Below, piece by piece: positions 1 to 8,695 of a stretch of DNA of 64,000 nt (its first letter is position 1; every line of letters starts with the position of its first letter). The translations under genes and the position numbers were made by a program. The notes under the pieces were generated by a model that was not told the DNA's origin, did no database searches, and was given only the letters and a program-made list of their open reading frames with translations. The stretch is from Glaciecola blandensis (GTDB taxonomy: Bacteria; Pseudomonadota; Gammaproteobacteria; Enterobacterales; Alteromonadaceae). The stretch spans positions 186,001-250,000 of the forward strand of contig NZ_JAVRIE010000002.1 of assembly GCF_031846165.1 (NCBI RefSeq), read 5' to 3'.

Positions 1-1
1 T

Positions 2-676
2 GATGTGATTGAACGGGTAAGACAAGCTGCTATTGATAATAAACGCCAAACGTACTGGGTCTGTACCTTAATAGATGAATCAGAAGTGCTGCAATGTCAG
101 GCTGCAGAAGATGCGGCAATAGCGCTCCGAACAGCCCTACCTGAACTTAAAGTTGGTTTAGTGCACGGGCGGCTGAAGTCAGCCGAAAAACAAGCGATTA
201 TGGATGAGTTTAAACAAGGCGAACTCGACCTCTTGGTCGCAACTACTGTCATCGAAGTGGGTGTTGACGTGCCCAACGCAAGTTTAATGATTATTGAAAA
301 CCCAGAGCGTTTGGGTTTGGCCCAACTGCATCAATTGCGAGGTAGAGTGGGTCGAGGCTCTGTCGAAAGTCATTGTGTTTTGATGTATTCCAGCCCTTTG
401 TCAAAAACAGCCAGTAAACGACTAGGCGTATTGCGAGAATCTCACGATGGCTTCTATATTGCCGAAAAAGATTTAGAAATTCGCGGGCCCGGTGAGCTTT
501 TAGGGACAAAACAAACGGGTATTGCCGACCTTAAAATAGCTGATCTAATACGTGACGCGGCGCTGATACCAGATGTGAAAAATATGGCAGATTACGTGTG
601 GCGAGAATATCCAAGTAATTCCCAAGCCTTGATCAACCGTTGGTTAGCGTACAAAGAAGAGTATGGAAATGCGTAA
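2..676 (+). CDS. recG: ATP-dependent DNA helicase RecG, C-terminal part (5' end outside window)
   Basis: This is the last ~224 residues of RecG, the monomeric superfamily 2 helicase that remodels stalled replication forks and Holliday junctions in the cytoplasm. The reading frame is open from base 2. The helicase C-terminal lobe is clear: motif IV region (VGLVHGR), motif V (TTVIEVGVDVPNAS) and motif VI (QLRGRVGRG), followed by the RecG-type C-terminus with DLEIRGPGELLGT. The N-terminal wedge and ATP-binding lobe lie upstream of the window. The stop codon lies inside the start of rsmJ (14-base overlap), so the two genes are probably co-transcribed. Identification is firm because the residue pattern follows enterobacterial RecG closely. 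Confidence 0.96.
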   Translation, partial: DVIERVRQAAIDNKRQTYWVCTLIDESEVLQCQAAEDAAIALRTALPELKVGLVHGRLKSAEKQAIMDEFKQGELDLLVATTVIEVGVDVPNASLMIIENPERLGLAQLHQLRGRVGRGSVESHCVLMYSSPLSKTASKRLGVLRESHDGFYIAEKDLEIRGPGELLGTKQTGIADLKIADLIRDAALIPDVKNMADYVWREYPSNSQALINRWLAYKEEYGNA

Positions 677-1571
677 GGAAAGTACTTCAGAGGCGCCTCA
701 AAATGATAAAAATAAAGGTATAGGAATAGTTATTCTTGTTGAAGACAAAGACCGAATCGAGCCAAGTGAGGACGCAAAAGCCTTATCGACTGAAACCGGT
801 TTTCCAATAGTGACTCAAGCTGCTGTAACAAGAGCCACATCTCCTAAAAAGGGCGCGAAGCGAGATAAAAGAACAACGACGACGCCATTTCTTTCAGCAG
901 ATGCCCTATGGCAGTTAGTCTATACCGCTGAGGGTTTGTCCTTGCGCTTGAGTAACGAACCTAGCTGGGGAGATATTCGTGTTGATTTTGCATCTGCCGC
1001 ACTAAACTACCGCAAGCTTCATGGCGGCGGGCGCAATGAAGCAATAGCCAAAGCGATAGGAATTAAAGGTAAAACATCATTGTCGGTAATCGATTGTACT
1101 GCAGGTATGGGAAACGATAGCTTTGTGATGGCTTCGGTTGGTGCTGAAGTGACGATGCTTGAACGGAGCCCAGTGATCGCCGCTTTACTGGAAGATGCCC
1201 TTAAACGAGCACAAGATATTCCAGAGCTTGCGGAACGCTTGAGTCTAGTCAAATCGGATGCTTACGATTACATTGCAAAGCATACATCAGGCGCCGAGAA
1301 AGCCCTAGCAGATGTGATTTACCTTGATCCAATGTTCCCACATAAAAAGAAATCGGCACTGGTGAAAAAGGAAATGCGCGCTTTTCAGCAATTGTTAGGC
1401 GCCGATATGGATAGCACTGAACTTCTAGAACTGGCGCTCAAGCATGCCGGTAGTCGCGTTGTCGTCAAAAGACCCAGTTATGCAGAGCCTATAGCCTTGC
1501 AAAGTGGCCGTAAGCCGGATACTGAGATTACCTCTAAGAAACATAGATTTGATGTGTATATTCAGCACTGA
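663..1571 (+). CDS. rsmJ: 16S rRNA (guanine-1516-N2) methyltransferase RsmJ
   Basis: RsmJ uses S-adenosylmethionine to methylate G1516 of 16S rRNA. The family signature is visible: YTAEGLSLRLS, WGDIRVDF, HGGGRNEAIAKAIG, the SAM-binding loop VIDCTAGMGNDSFVMAS (about residues 139-155), the acidic LERSP strand end and the catalytic-type DPMFP motif. At 302 residues it is about 50 longer than the usual ~250. The extra length is a charged, low-complexity N-terminal segment ahead of the conserved core, so translation may really begin further in, although the ATG at 663 (and one at 669) overlaps recG in the way of a coupled gene. Function is secure; the start is less so. Confidence 0.93.
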   Translation: MEMRKESTSEAPQNDKNKGIGIVILVEDKDRIEPSEDAKALSTETGFPIVTQAAVTRATSPKKGAKRDKRTTTTPFLSADALWQLVYTAEGLSLRLSNEPSWGDIRVDFASAALNYRKLHGGGRNEAIAKAIGIKGKTSLSVIDCTAGMGNDSFVMASVGAEVTMLERSPVIAALLEDALKRAQDIPELAERLSLVKSDAYDYIAKHTSGAEKALADVIYLDPMFPHKKKSALVKKEMRAFQQLLGADMDSTELLELALKHAGSRVVVKRPSYAEPIALQSGRKPDTEITSKKHRFDVYIQH

Positions 1572-1702
1572 TAGGTTACACTTTTGCACCTTCAGCACGT
1601 AGCATGTGCGTTAGTGAAACCTGTAAATTAAGCAGTTCAAACTATTATAAGACTCAAGCCAGTTTGGCGGGAGTTGTGTTCACAATAAAAAACGGAGATC
1701 CC

Positions 1703-2176
1703 ATGATTGAAGTCGGCGGTACTTTACCAGAAGCAGTATTTAGTGTGTTACAAAATGGCGAAATGAAAAACCCTAATACTGGCACCCTATTCAGTGACAA
1801 AAAAGTGGTCGTGTTTGCCGTTCCAGGTGCGTTTACACCTACGTGTTCAGCTGCCCATTTACCCGGTTTTGTTACACTAGCTGATAAAATTAAAGCGAAG
1901 GGTGTAGATGAAATCATTTGCATTTCAGTGAATGATGCCTTTGTAATGGATGCATGGGGAAAATCTCACAACGCCAGTGAATTAACCATGCTAGCCGATG
2001 GAAATGGTGCGTTTACTCAATCGATTGGTTTAGACATGGACACAGATGCCTTTGGTGGTGTTCGTTCTATTCGCTACAGCATGATTGTAGACGATGGTGT
2101 AGTGAGTGTGTTGAATGTAGAAGAGCCAGGTCAATTTGAAGTCAGTGACGCCGAAACTATTCTGAAACAACTGTAA
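1703..2176 (+). CDS. Peroxiredoxin, Prx5 subfamily
   Basis: A 157-residue thioredoxin-fold peroxidase that reduces hydrogen peroxide and organic hydroperoxides, probably using glutathione or a thioredoxin-like donor. The peroxidatic site PGAFTPTCSAAHLPGF is present with Cys48, with the Prx5 landmarks VFAVPGAFTPTC and DGNGAFTQSIGLDMD further on. The frame extends upstream to 1604, but the ATG at 1703 is preceded by a GGAG-type ribosome binding site and starts exactly where Prx5 proteins do, so the longer start is rejected. It stands alone between rsmJ and a methyltransferase gene on the same strand. The family call is firm; the physiological electron donor cannot be read from sequence. Confidence 0.92.
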   Translation: MIEVGGTLPEAVFSVLQNGEMKNPNTGTLFSDKKVVVFAVPGAFTPTCSAAHLPGFVTLADKIKAKGVDEIICISVNDAFVMDAWGKSHNASELTMLADGNGAFTQSIGLDMDTDAFGGVRSIRYSMIVDDGVVSVLNVEEPGQFEVSDAETILKQL

Positions 2177-2191
2177 GATAAAGGTTATCCC

Positions 2192-2650
2192 ATCAATTTA
2201 GAACTTAAAATTCCACCCGCAATCGTCTTTCTGGTTGCTTGTGTGGCGTGCTATTACACGCCTGATATATTGCCTTACTCTTTAGTACTTGGCGACAGCA
2301 CAATGATGGTCTCTCGGATGCTGTTCGCTATGGCGATTGTTATTGGCGTAATGGGTCTACTTACCTTTAAAAAAGCCAGCACTACTGTCGATCCGGTGAA
2401 TATCGATAAAGCTTCCAACTTGGTTACTGACGGTATTTTCCAGTTTACGAGAAATCCAATGTATGTCGCGATGGCACTAGGTATTATTTCTGTAGGTATG
2501 CGATTTGACTCTGTTCTAAACTTGGCTTGGTTAATCGCCTACATTTTGTTTATTACGCGTTTTCAAATTGCGCCCGAAGAGCGCGCGTTGTTGAAAATTT
2601 TTGGCGAACCTTACGCCGAGTATATGCAAAAAGTGAGACGGTGGATTTAA
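2192..2650 (+). CDS. Isoprenylcysteine carboxyl methyltransferase-like (ICMT/PEMT fold) integral membrane methyltransferase, apparent ATC start
   Basis: A small membrane protein of the ICMT/phospholipid methyltransferase-like superfamily. It has hydrophobic segments near the N-terminus and at about residues 45-60 and 95-120, the family's FQFTRNPMYVAM signature, and EERALLKIFGEPYAEYMQKVRRWI at the end, which forms the SAM/substrate site in relatives. The first usual start codon in frame is GTG at 2243, but this would cut the first membrane helix. The frame stays open back to 2177, and an AAGG ribosome binding site sits 7 bases before ATC at 2192, giving an N-terminus NLELKIPPAIVFLVAC typical of the family. 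I therefore favour an ATC start; GTG at 2243 is the conservative alternative. Substrate unknown. Confidence 0.75.
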   Translation: MNLELKIPPAIVFLVACVACYYTPDILPYSLVLGDSTMMVSRMLFAMAIVIGVMGLLTFKKASTTVDPVNIDKASNLVTDGIFQFTRNPMYVAMALGIISVGMRFDSVLNLAWLIAYILFITRFQIAPEERALLKIFGEPYAEYMQKVRRWI

Positions 2651-2654
2651 ACCT

Positions 2655-3878
2655 GTGATCAAAACTGATGTTATTGTAATTGGAGCGGGCGCTGCCGGGC
2701 TTTTTTGTGCAACTGAAGCGGGTAAGCGCGGACGCTCGGCAATTGTATTCGACCATGCCAAGCGCTTGGGCGGTAAAATATTAATGAGCGGCGGTGGACG
2801 CTGTAACTTCACCAACATGTATGCTTCGCACGAGAACTTTATTTGCGAGAACCCTCATTTTTGCAAGTCAGCTTTGAGCCAATATACCCAATGGGACTTT
2901 ATTTCATTGGTGAACGAATACGGCATTAAATATCATGAAAAAACACTGGGCCAGCTTTTTTGTGATGATACTGCAAAAGACATCGTAGATATGCTTTTGG
3001 CTGAGTGCAAAAAAGCCAATGTAAGCATTAAGAATCGCACTGAAATCCTCGATGTGAAGAGCTTAAGAGGCGTAGAGAGTGATAGCTCAGGGAAGCCTAT
3101 AGGCCAGTCGATGCGTTATTTAGTTAATACTAGCCAAGGTGAATTTGCATGTGAATCTTTGGTGATCGCCACTGGTGGTTTAAGTATGCCAAAGCTTGGC
3201 GCAACGCCATTTGGTTACCGAGTAGCAGAGCAGTTTAATATTCCTATCATTCCAACCAAAGCGGCGCTGGTGCCTTTCACTCTGCATGAACAAGACAAGC
3301 AAGTTATTGGCGAATTAAGTGGCATTTCTGTAGATGCCAATGCGCAATGCAACGATATGAATTTTAATGAGAATATTTTGTTCACTCATCGTGGCTTGAG
3401 CGGCCCTGCTGTGCTTCAAATTTCGAGCTATTGGGAGCCAGGTCAAGCAGTAGAGTTTGATTTGTTTCCGAATGGAGATTTACATCAAGATTTAATCGAG
3501 CAGCAAAGCCAAACACCAGATGCACATCTATCAACCGCGCTAGCAAAACATTATTCCAAACGTTTCGTTCAGGCGGCACTACCATACTTTAACGTCGCCA
3601 ATAAGCCACTAAAACAGTATAACCCCAAAGAGCTTCAATCTGCGGCCGAGGCCTTTAGTCAGTGGCAAATAAAACCTAATGGTACCGAAGGCTACCGCAC
3701 TGCCGAAGTAACTCTAGGCGGCGTCAATACGGATTATGTCTCTTCAAAAACGATGGAAGTGAAGAATCAAGAAGGCTTATTCTTCATCGGTGAAGTACTT
3801 GATGTTACCGGTTGGTTAGGTGGTTACAACTTTCAATGGGCATGGTCTAGCGGCTGGGTTGCAGGGCAGGTGGTTTGA
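2655..3878 (+). CDS. HI0933/YhiN-family FAD-dependent oxidoreductase (BaiN-like)
   Basis: A 407-residue flavoprotein of the HI0933 (YhiN/BaiN) family. The FAD-binding dinucleotide fold is at the N-terminus (VIVIGAGAAGLFCA, residues ~5-18) and is followed by the family signature GGGRCNFTN near residue 50. The middle holds VIATGGLSMPKLGATPFGY, and the C-terminus has LGGVNTDYVSSKTME and FFIGEVLDVTGWLGGYNFQWAWSSGW, which closes over FAD. The start is GTG, 4 bases after the methyltransferase stop. Members have been linked to diverse redox reactions, for example in bile acid metabolism in gut clostridia, but the substrate in marine bacteria is not known. Confidence 0.9.
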   Translation: MIKTDVIVIGAGAAGLFCATEAGKRGRSAIVFDHAKRLGGKILMSGGGRCNFTNMYASHENFICENPHFCKSALSQYTQWDFISLVNEYGIKYHEKTLGQLFCDDTAKDIVDMLLAECKKANVSIKNRTEILDVKSLRGVESDSSGKPIGQSMRYLVNTSQGEFACESLVIATGGLSMPKLGATPFGYRVAEQFNIPIIPTKAALVPFTLHEQDKQVIGELSGISVDANAQCNDMNFNENILFTHRGLSGPAVLQISSYWEPGQAVEFDLFPNGDLHQDLIEQQSQTPDAHLSTALAKHYSKRFVQAALPYFNVANKPLKQYNPKELQSAAEAFSQWQIKPNGTEGYRTAEVTLGGVNTDYVSSKTMEVKNQEGLFFIGEVLDVTGWLGGYNFQWAWSSGWVAGQVV

Positions 3879-3879
3879 T

Positions 3880-3909
3880 AGTGTGCAATGATGATATAGT
3901 TTGCACACT
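3880..3909 (+). terminator. Inverted repeat after the flavoprotein gene, terminator-like
   Basis: Nine-base perfect arms AGTGTGCAA and TTGCACACT flank a 12-base loop, starting right at the flavoprotein gene's end. There is no strong T-run after it, so it may be a transcript-end hairpin rather than a classic intrinsic terminator. The rest of 3910-4088 shows nothing else recognisable. Confidence 0.4.
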
Positions 3910-4088
3910 TCCCTCTAAGCTTGCACAGTAAGTGATTTGCCTTTAGTAAACCTTATTTAGACGTCAATGCCGTCCAAGTGCAGTCATTCGCAAATTGATA
4001 ATTAAGCTATCACTACTCGATACCTAACCTACAATAACACCTGAATTGATAGCGGCACCAAATTTTTCAGGACGGTCTTGCTTGGCAA

Positions 4089-4787
4089 TTAAAAAGCAAT
4101 ACGCATGCCTATGTTAAACGTTGTGATTTTCCCAAATTCGTAGCCTGTTATCAGTGCCATATTGGGAAGGAAACTCCAACGTCCGTTAACACCTATAAGA
4201 ACATCTGTTTCAAAGGGGTCAGAACCACTAGTGGCTACGTCCCCAACTGCGGTATAGCGAGCATGACCCTGAAGATGAAATGTTGGAGCTGCTGCCCAGA
4301 TCACACCAATCTCAGACCCGACGCCGCTATCTTCAGCGTCGATATCAAGATTGAAACCTTCAACGTTCGCATCCTTTAACTCTAGCTGGTCAAGGCTCAG
4401 ACGAGCATAATAAGCCAACGTTTCCGAGACATTGTATTGATAACCAACTCCAAGACGCCAGCGCACCACATCATACTCACCTGCAGCAGTATTGATGTCG
4501 GTGCGGATTTCCAGTTCTTGGCCGAGAGAAGCATACTCACCAAATAGATGCATTTGATTACTAAACTGCCATGCACCACTAACAAATCCACCACCATCGG
4601 CATCACTCTCTAAGTCTAAAGGATCACTACCCATGATCACTTCGGACGTCTCTATGTCGTTGACAAAGCCACCGATAATTCCTCCCTCGATGTGGGTGAA
4701 GCCGATATCGCTTGCTTGCGCCATCCCATTGTTAAATAAGATAGTAAATATAGCTAAAACCAATAGCAAAGCTGAGTTGTTTTTCAT
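4089..4787 (-). CDS. Outer membrane beta-barrel protein, small porin-like
   Basis: A 232-residue exported protein with a signal peptide (MKNNSALLLVLAIF...GMAQA, cleavage about residue 25) and alternating hydrophobic/polar strands ending in an aromatic-rich terminal strand that finishes with Phe (ITTFNIGMRIAF), the usual outer membrane insertion signal. Phrases such as WRLGVGYQYNVSETLAYYARLSLDQLEL are typical beta-hairpins of 8-stranded barrels, and the length fits an 8-strand barrel. No enzyme motif is seen. It has its own upstream region (4788-5018) and faces no obvious operon partner. Specific role unknown. Confidence 0.75.
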   Translation of the reverse strand: MKNNSALLLVLAIFTILFNNGMAQASDIGFTHIEGGIIGGFVNDIETSEVIMGSDPLDLESDADGGGFVSGAWQFSNQMHLFGEYASLGQELEIRTDINTAAGEYDVVRWRLGVGYQYNVSETLAYYARLSLDQLELKDANVEGFNLDIDAEDSGVGSEIGVIWAAAPTFHLQGHARYTAVGDVATSGSDPFETDVLIGVNGRWSFLPNMALITGYEFGKITTFNIGMRIAF

Positions 4788-5018
4788 TTTAATGTCTTTA
4801 TTGTTTACATGAGCACAAAAGAGTTTTGCTCTTCTCTTGACATAATTATAGGTTAGTTCTTTCTGGAAAGCTCAGTTGATGTATGTTAAATTTTTTTAAT
4901 CTCTGCTGTTGCAGTATTTTACCGCTGATTGAAAATAAGCGTAATATCGTGAAATCCAAAAAGGCGGCTGTCCGCTATGTGCGACTAGACAGACCTATAT
5001 ACCTGAGAATATGATTCC

Positions 5019-6506
5019 TTAGGCGCTAGCTATACAGTTGCGGCCATCCTTTTTCGCTCGATAAAGTGCTTTATCAGCCAAATCTATTAGTTGGGCATTG
5101 GTGATTGAGGCATCACATTTTTGTGTCGCTTTACCAATACTAACCGACAAAATGCCTTCACCAAGAGATGGCTCAAAACTAATATTCAAGGCCGCCATCG
5201 CTCGCATTACCTCTTGGGCCACACTTAATGATTGTTCTTGATTGGTATTTGGCAGTATTATGCAAAATTCTTCGCCGCCATATCTGGCTGCTAAATCGTC
5301 AGTTCGTTTGCAACAGCTATCAAGAGCCTTGGCAACTTTCTGTAAAGCTACATCTCCCGCACTGTGACCAAAACTATCATTAAAATGTTTAAAATGATCA
5401 ACGTCTACCATTAATAGGCTGATATATTTCCCATCTCTGGTGCCACGTTTGAGCGCTTTTTCCAAGCTTTTATCGAACTGTCGACGGTTGGCGATACCTG
5501 TGAGGCCATCAAAGTTCGCCTGATGGGCTAATTGCTCGTTGGCTTTTTCTAGCGCAGTGGTCACCTGTTGTAAAGATACTCTATTCGTCACACTTTCCAG
5601 CGTATTACTAAGCATTTCACCTATTAACTTTAAATAACGAACATCATGCTCTCGCCATGAATAAGGGCTACCAATAATATCGCAACCAATAAAGCCAAAT
5701 AGTTTATCGTTGATATGTACAGCAACACATAACACCGACTTAATTCGCTCTCGCTTAAACTCTTCTTTTTCTAGCGCGGCTTCATCAGGCAAATCATCGA
5801 CGTTATCGATCTTAAATACATTCTTGGTTTTGATAGTATTATCAAAATAAGGTAAGTCGTTCGAGCTAACATTCTGTAAATCATCTTTATATGGGAGAAC
5901 ACCGGGCGCAACCCATTCATGGGTATTGTTCATGCTTGTCTTGTCATCAGAAAACTGAAACAAATAGCATCTATCAACACCACAAAATTCACCAAACGCA
6001 CCAAGGCTTTTCTCAATTAACTCGTCCAGATGTTCTGTCTTTACATTAATCAGTTGAGAAGAAATGCCTGACAGTAAGCGACTAAAGGCTAAGTGATTGG
6101 CCATTGACGAGTAAGTCGTCTGTGTACCAGTAATATCATTGTCTTGAAGGCTATGTACATGAAGTACAACCCACGGTTGTCCGTCAAAAGTCACTTTCTT
6201 GCCTTCAATACGACAATTCAGGTTCTTGAAATTGCTTTTCACTCTGACTTCTAAATGAAGTGTATCTTGCCCATTGCAAAGCGAAAAGGGATGCTGTTCA
6301 GCCGTTAATGGTTGACGAGATTGTACATCGTAAAAAACCAAACTATTGCCGAAAGTATCAGCTTGCCGCTCGGCCCCAAACATACTCAAACAAGCTGGGT
6401 TAGCATAGACTTCGCCATTTTCCATGTTTTTACAAAGCAAACTAACTGGCAATGGCGCCAACAGTTCTTTATAACTTGTGTTAATCAAATACGCTTCCAA
6501 TATCAA
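5019..6506 (-). CDS. Diguanylate cyclase with PAS and GAF sensory domains
   Basis: Predicted to make cyclic di-GMP from GTP. The N-terminal ~120 residues look like a PAS domain (VSLLCKNMENGEVYANPACLSMFG), residues ~135-310 like a GAF domain, then a short coiled linker (VTTALEKANEQLAHQANFDGLTGIANRRQF) leads into GGDEF. The catalytic motif is GGEEF at residues 410-414, and an inhibitory I-site RTDD lies at 401-404 with the canonical five-residue spacing, so product feedback inhibition is likely. No membrane segment is present, so the protein is probably cytosolic. The start is a TTG at 6506 with an AGGT-type upstream sequence; a second TTG at 6500 is possible. No EAL domain or partner gene adjoins. 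Confidence 0.9.
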   Translation of the reverse strand: MILEAYLINTSYKELLAPLPVSLLCKNMENGEVYANPACLSMFGAERQADTFGNSLVFYDVQSRQPLTAEQHPFSLCNGQDTLHLEVRVKSNFKNLNCRIEGKKVTFDGQPWVVLHVHSLQDNDITGTQTTYSSMANHLAFSRLLSGISSQLINVKTEHLDELIEKSLGAFGEFCGVDRCYLFQFSDDKTSMNNTHEWVAPGVLPYKDDLQNVSSNDLPYFDNTIKTKNVFKIDNVDDLPDEAALEKEEFKRERIKSVLCVAVHINDKLFGFIGCDIIGSPYSWREHDVRYLKLIGEMLSNTLESVTNRVSLQQVTTALEKANEQLAHQANFDGLTGIANRRQFDKSLEKALKRGTRDGKYISLLMVDVDHFKHFNDSFGHSAGDVALQKVAKALDSCCKRTDDLAARYGGEEFCIILPNTNQEQSLSVAQEVMRAMAALNISFEPSLGEGILSVSIGKATQKCDASITNAQLIDLADKALYRAKKDGRNCIASA

Positions 6507-6979
6507 TATCTACCTGATTTTCTGCTTTTCCGTTCTGATTTTTGACCGGATGCATATAGATGATTCCATGCAGCTAACACTTATTGTGAGGAGCGCAAGC
6601 CTAAGGTGACAACTCGATAGATTCATTTCGAAATGACGCCACATCTATTTCATTTCATTAGCTTACTATTCTTATGGTCATAATTTCTACACTTTTTTAC
6701 GTGTTTGCTGCGAACGCATAGTATGAATAGCACGCAAACCGTTATTGCGCCAACGTGTCATCAGATCAGTCTTCGTTTCGGCAAGTAATGTTCGATTGGA
6801 CAATGAATCAACCCATCGGCCATGGCGCTTTTTACGGCCTTACTTTGTTTGACATGCCCTCTGATATTTCAATACATCTCACAAAAAGGCCAAGCATTAT
6901 TGGTTGCAAAACGTCCAAATTGATGTATTTTTGACTAAACAAGGAAAGCACTCCTAAGGGAACTCACGCAGGGAATACT
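6507..6979. other. Intergenic region between diguanylate cyclase and serine hydrolase genes
   Basis: This 473-base gap separates divergent genes and presumably holds both promoters. A perfect 14-base palindrome TCATTTCGAAATGA lies at 6623-6636. No convincing gene, RNA or transposon end was found; short open frames in the right half have no recognisable protein. Confidence 0.5.
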
Positions 6980-8671
6980 ATGAATATCTTAAAGTTATTG
7001 CTGTGTATAAGTATCGTTAGCTTACTTTTTTCATGTAATGCAACTGGACTAACAAATGAAAGTGAAGCTGGAGGTGATGTTAGTGCATCGACGTCTCTTT
7101 CAATAAAGTTTGATGCATTATTAAGTGAACAATATCAGTCTGACCAACCAGGCGCTGCGGCACTTGTGGCGATCGACGGCGAAGTAGTTTATGAAAAAGG
7201 GTTTGGGCTAGCGAACATCGAATTGAATGTGCCTATCAAGCCTGAGATGGTATTCGAAATAGGTTCCATTACTAAACAATTTACTGCCGTTGCAATTTTG
7301 ATGTTAGTTGAAGAGGGAAAACTGAGTTTAGATGATGAGATTACCAAGTTTTTACCTCATTACCCGACCAAGGGTCATACGATTACACTCCACCATTTGC
7401 TTACTCATACCTCAGGTATCAAGAGTTACACTTCAATGGAAAGCTGGACTAAATTGTGGCGACAAGATCTTTCACCGCTAGAACTCATAAACATTTTTAA
7501 AGATGAGCCAATGGATTTTGAGCCTGGCGAGCAATTTTTATATAACAATTCCGCTTATTTTATTTTGGGTTATGTCATCGAAAAAGCTTCTGGCCTGACG
7601 TATCAAGATTATATTCATAAAGAAATATTTGAGCCTGTGGGCATGACTTCTTCTTACTATGGCAGCGCTCAGACTATTATTCCAAACCGAGCAAGTGGAT
7701 ATCAGCAAACCGATAAAATTATTAATGCGGAATATCTAAGCATGTCGCAGCCTTATGCTGCAGGTTCTTTAATGTCTACAGTACATGATTTATTCAAGTG
7801 GAATCAGGCAATTAGAAGCAACCAGTTAATTAATCAAGCGTCGACTGAGAAAGCCTTCACTAATTATGAACTTAATAACGGTGAAAAGGTTGGGTATGGT
7901 TATGGATGGTTTCTAAGTGAAATAAATGGTAGTTCAACGAAGGAGCATGGCGGTGGCATTTTTGGTTATGTCACGAATAGTATTTACTTGCCTGAAGAAA
8001 ATGTATTTGTAGCGGTACTATCAAACACTGATTTTAATGGCCCGGGGTTTGTTTCGACGAAGATGGCGGCTATTGCTATTGATAAGCCCTATCCTGAGTT
8101 CTCTGATGACGTATCTGTAGATACTGATGAGTTAGCGAGTTTAGTAGGCGTCTATGATTTTGACGATGGTGCTACTAGGTTTATTACCATGCACGATGGC
8201 TCGCTATACTCACAACGAGAAGGCGGAACGAAATTCTTATTGCATCCAACAGCAGATGGCATGTTTTATTTTGAAGGTAGCTTTTCAAATTTACGATTTA
8301 CGCAAGAAGATGGCAAAACAGAAGTCTTATTCAAAAGTCGAGCTAGCGAATCTGTTGGTATAAAAACTGACAAGCCTGTTCCGGTAAAAACTGAAATTAC
8401 GCTAGGTAGCGCAACGCTGATGCAATTTGTTGGAGTATTTGAGTTACAACCTGGCTTTGATATCTCTATCACGCTTGAAGACGATAAATTAATGTCGCAA
8501 GCAACCGGACAACAAAAATTCCAAATCTACCCTATGACAAAAAGTCGATTTTTCTTGAAGGTAGTAGATGCAGAGCTTGAGTTCATTGCAAATGAAAATG
8601 GAGCATATACATCTATGATCTTGTATCAAGGTGGGCAAGAAATACCAGCGCAAAAGAAGACATCGAACTAA
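6980..8671 (+). CDS. Serine hydrolase lipoprotein, beta-lactamase class C/PBP4* family
   Basis: A 563-residue penicillin-binding-protein-like serine hydrolase. The signal peptide ends in a lipobox with Cys19 (LFSC), predicting a membrane-anchored periplasmic lipoprotein. The active-site SxxK is S96-I-T-K99; the YxN element is in YNNSAY (residues 188-193); EHGGGIFGY near residue 325 takes the place of the KTG motif. Two C-terminal modules of ~100 residues follow (LASLVGVYDF and LMQFVGVFEL starts), resembling the repeated beta-sandwich domains found after this fold in esterase/peptidase members. True beta-lactam hydrolysis is unlikely; an esterase or D-amino-peptidase role fits the family better. 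An AGGGAA ribosome site precedes the ATG. Confidence 0.88.
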   Translation: MNILKLLLCISIVSLLFSCNATGLTNESEAGGDVSASTSLSIKFDALLSEQYQSDQPGAAALVAIDGEVVYEKGFGLANIELNVPIKPEMVFEIGSITKQFTAVAILMLVEEGKLSLDDEITKFLPHYPTKGHTITLHHLLTHTSGIKSYTSMESWTKLWRQDLSPLELINIFKDEPMDFEPGEQFLYNNSAYFILGYVIEKASGLTYQDYIHKEIFEPVGMTSSYYGSAQTIIPNRASGYQQTDKIINAEYLSMSQPYAAGSLMSTVHDLFKWNQAIRSNQLINQASTEKAFTNYELNNGEKVGYGYGWFLSEINGSSTKEHGGGIFGYVTNSIYLPEENVFVAVLSNTDFNGPGFVSTKMAAIAIDKPYPEFSDDVSVDTDELASLVGVYDFDDGATRFITMHDGSLYSQREGGTKFLLHPTADGMFYFEGSFSNLRFTQEDGKTEVLFKSRASESVGIKTDKPVPVKTEITLGSATLMQFVGVFELQPGFDISITLEDDKLMSQATGQQKFQIYPMTKSRFFLKVVDAELEFIANENGAYTSMILYQGGQEIPAQKKTSN

Positions 8672-8695
8672 ACATCGATAGGGAAATCACGGCGT

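Noticed and set aside
1604..1702. N-terminal extension of the peroxiredoxin
   Set aside because: ATG 1703 has a good ribosome site and fits Prx5 length; the extension has no family counterpart.
6980..8671. Antibiotic resistance beta-lactamase
   Set aside because: The long C-terminal modules and the lipobox fit the esterase/peptidase branch; no ampR or resistance context is present.
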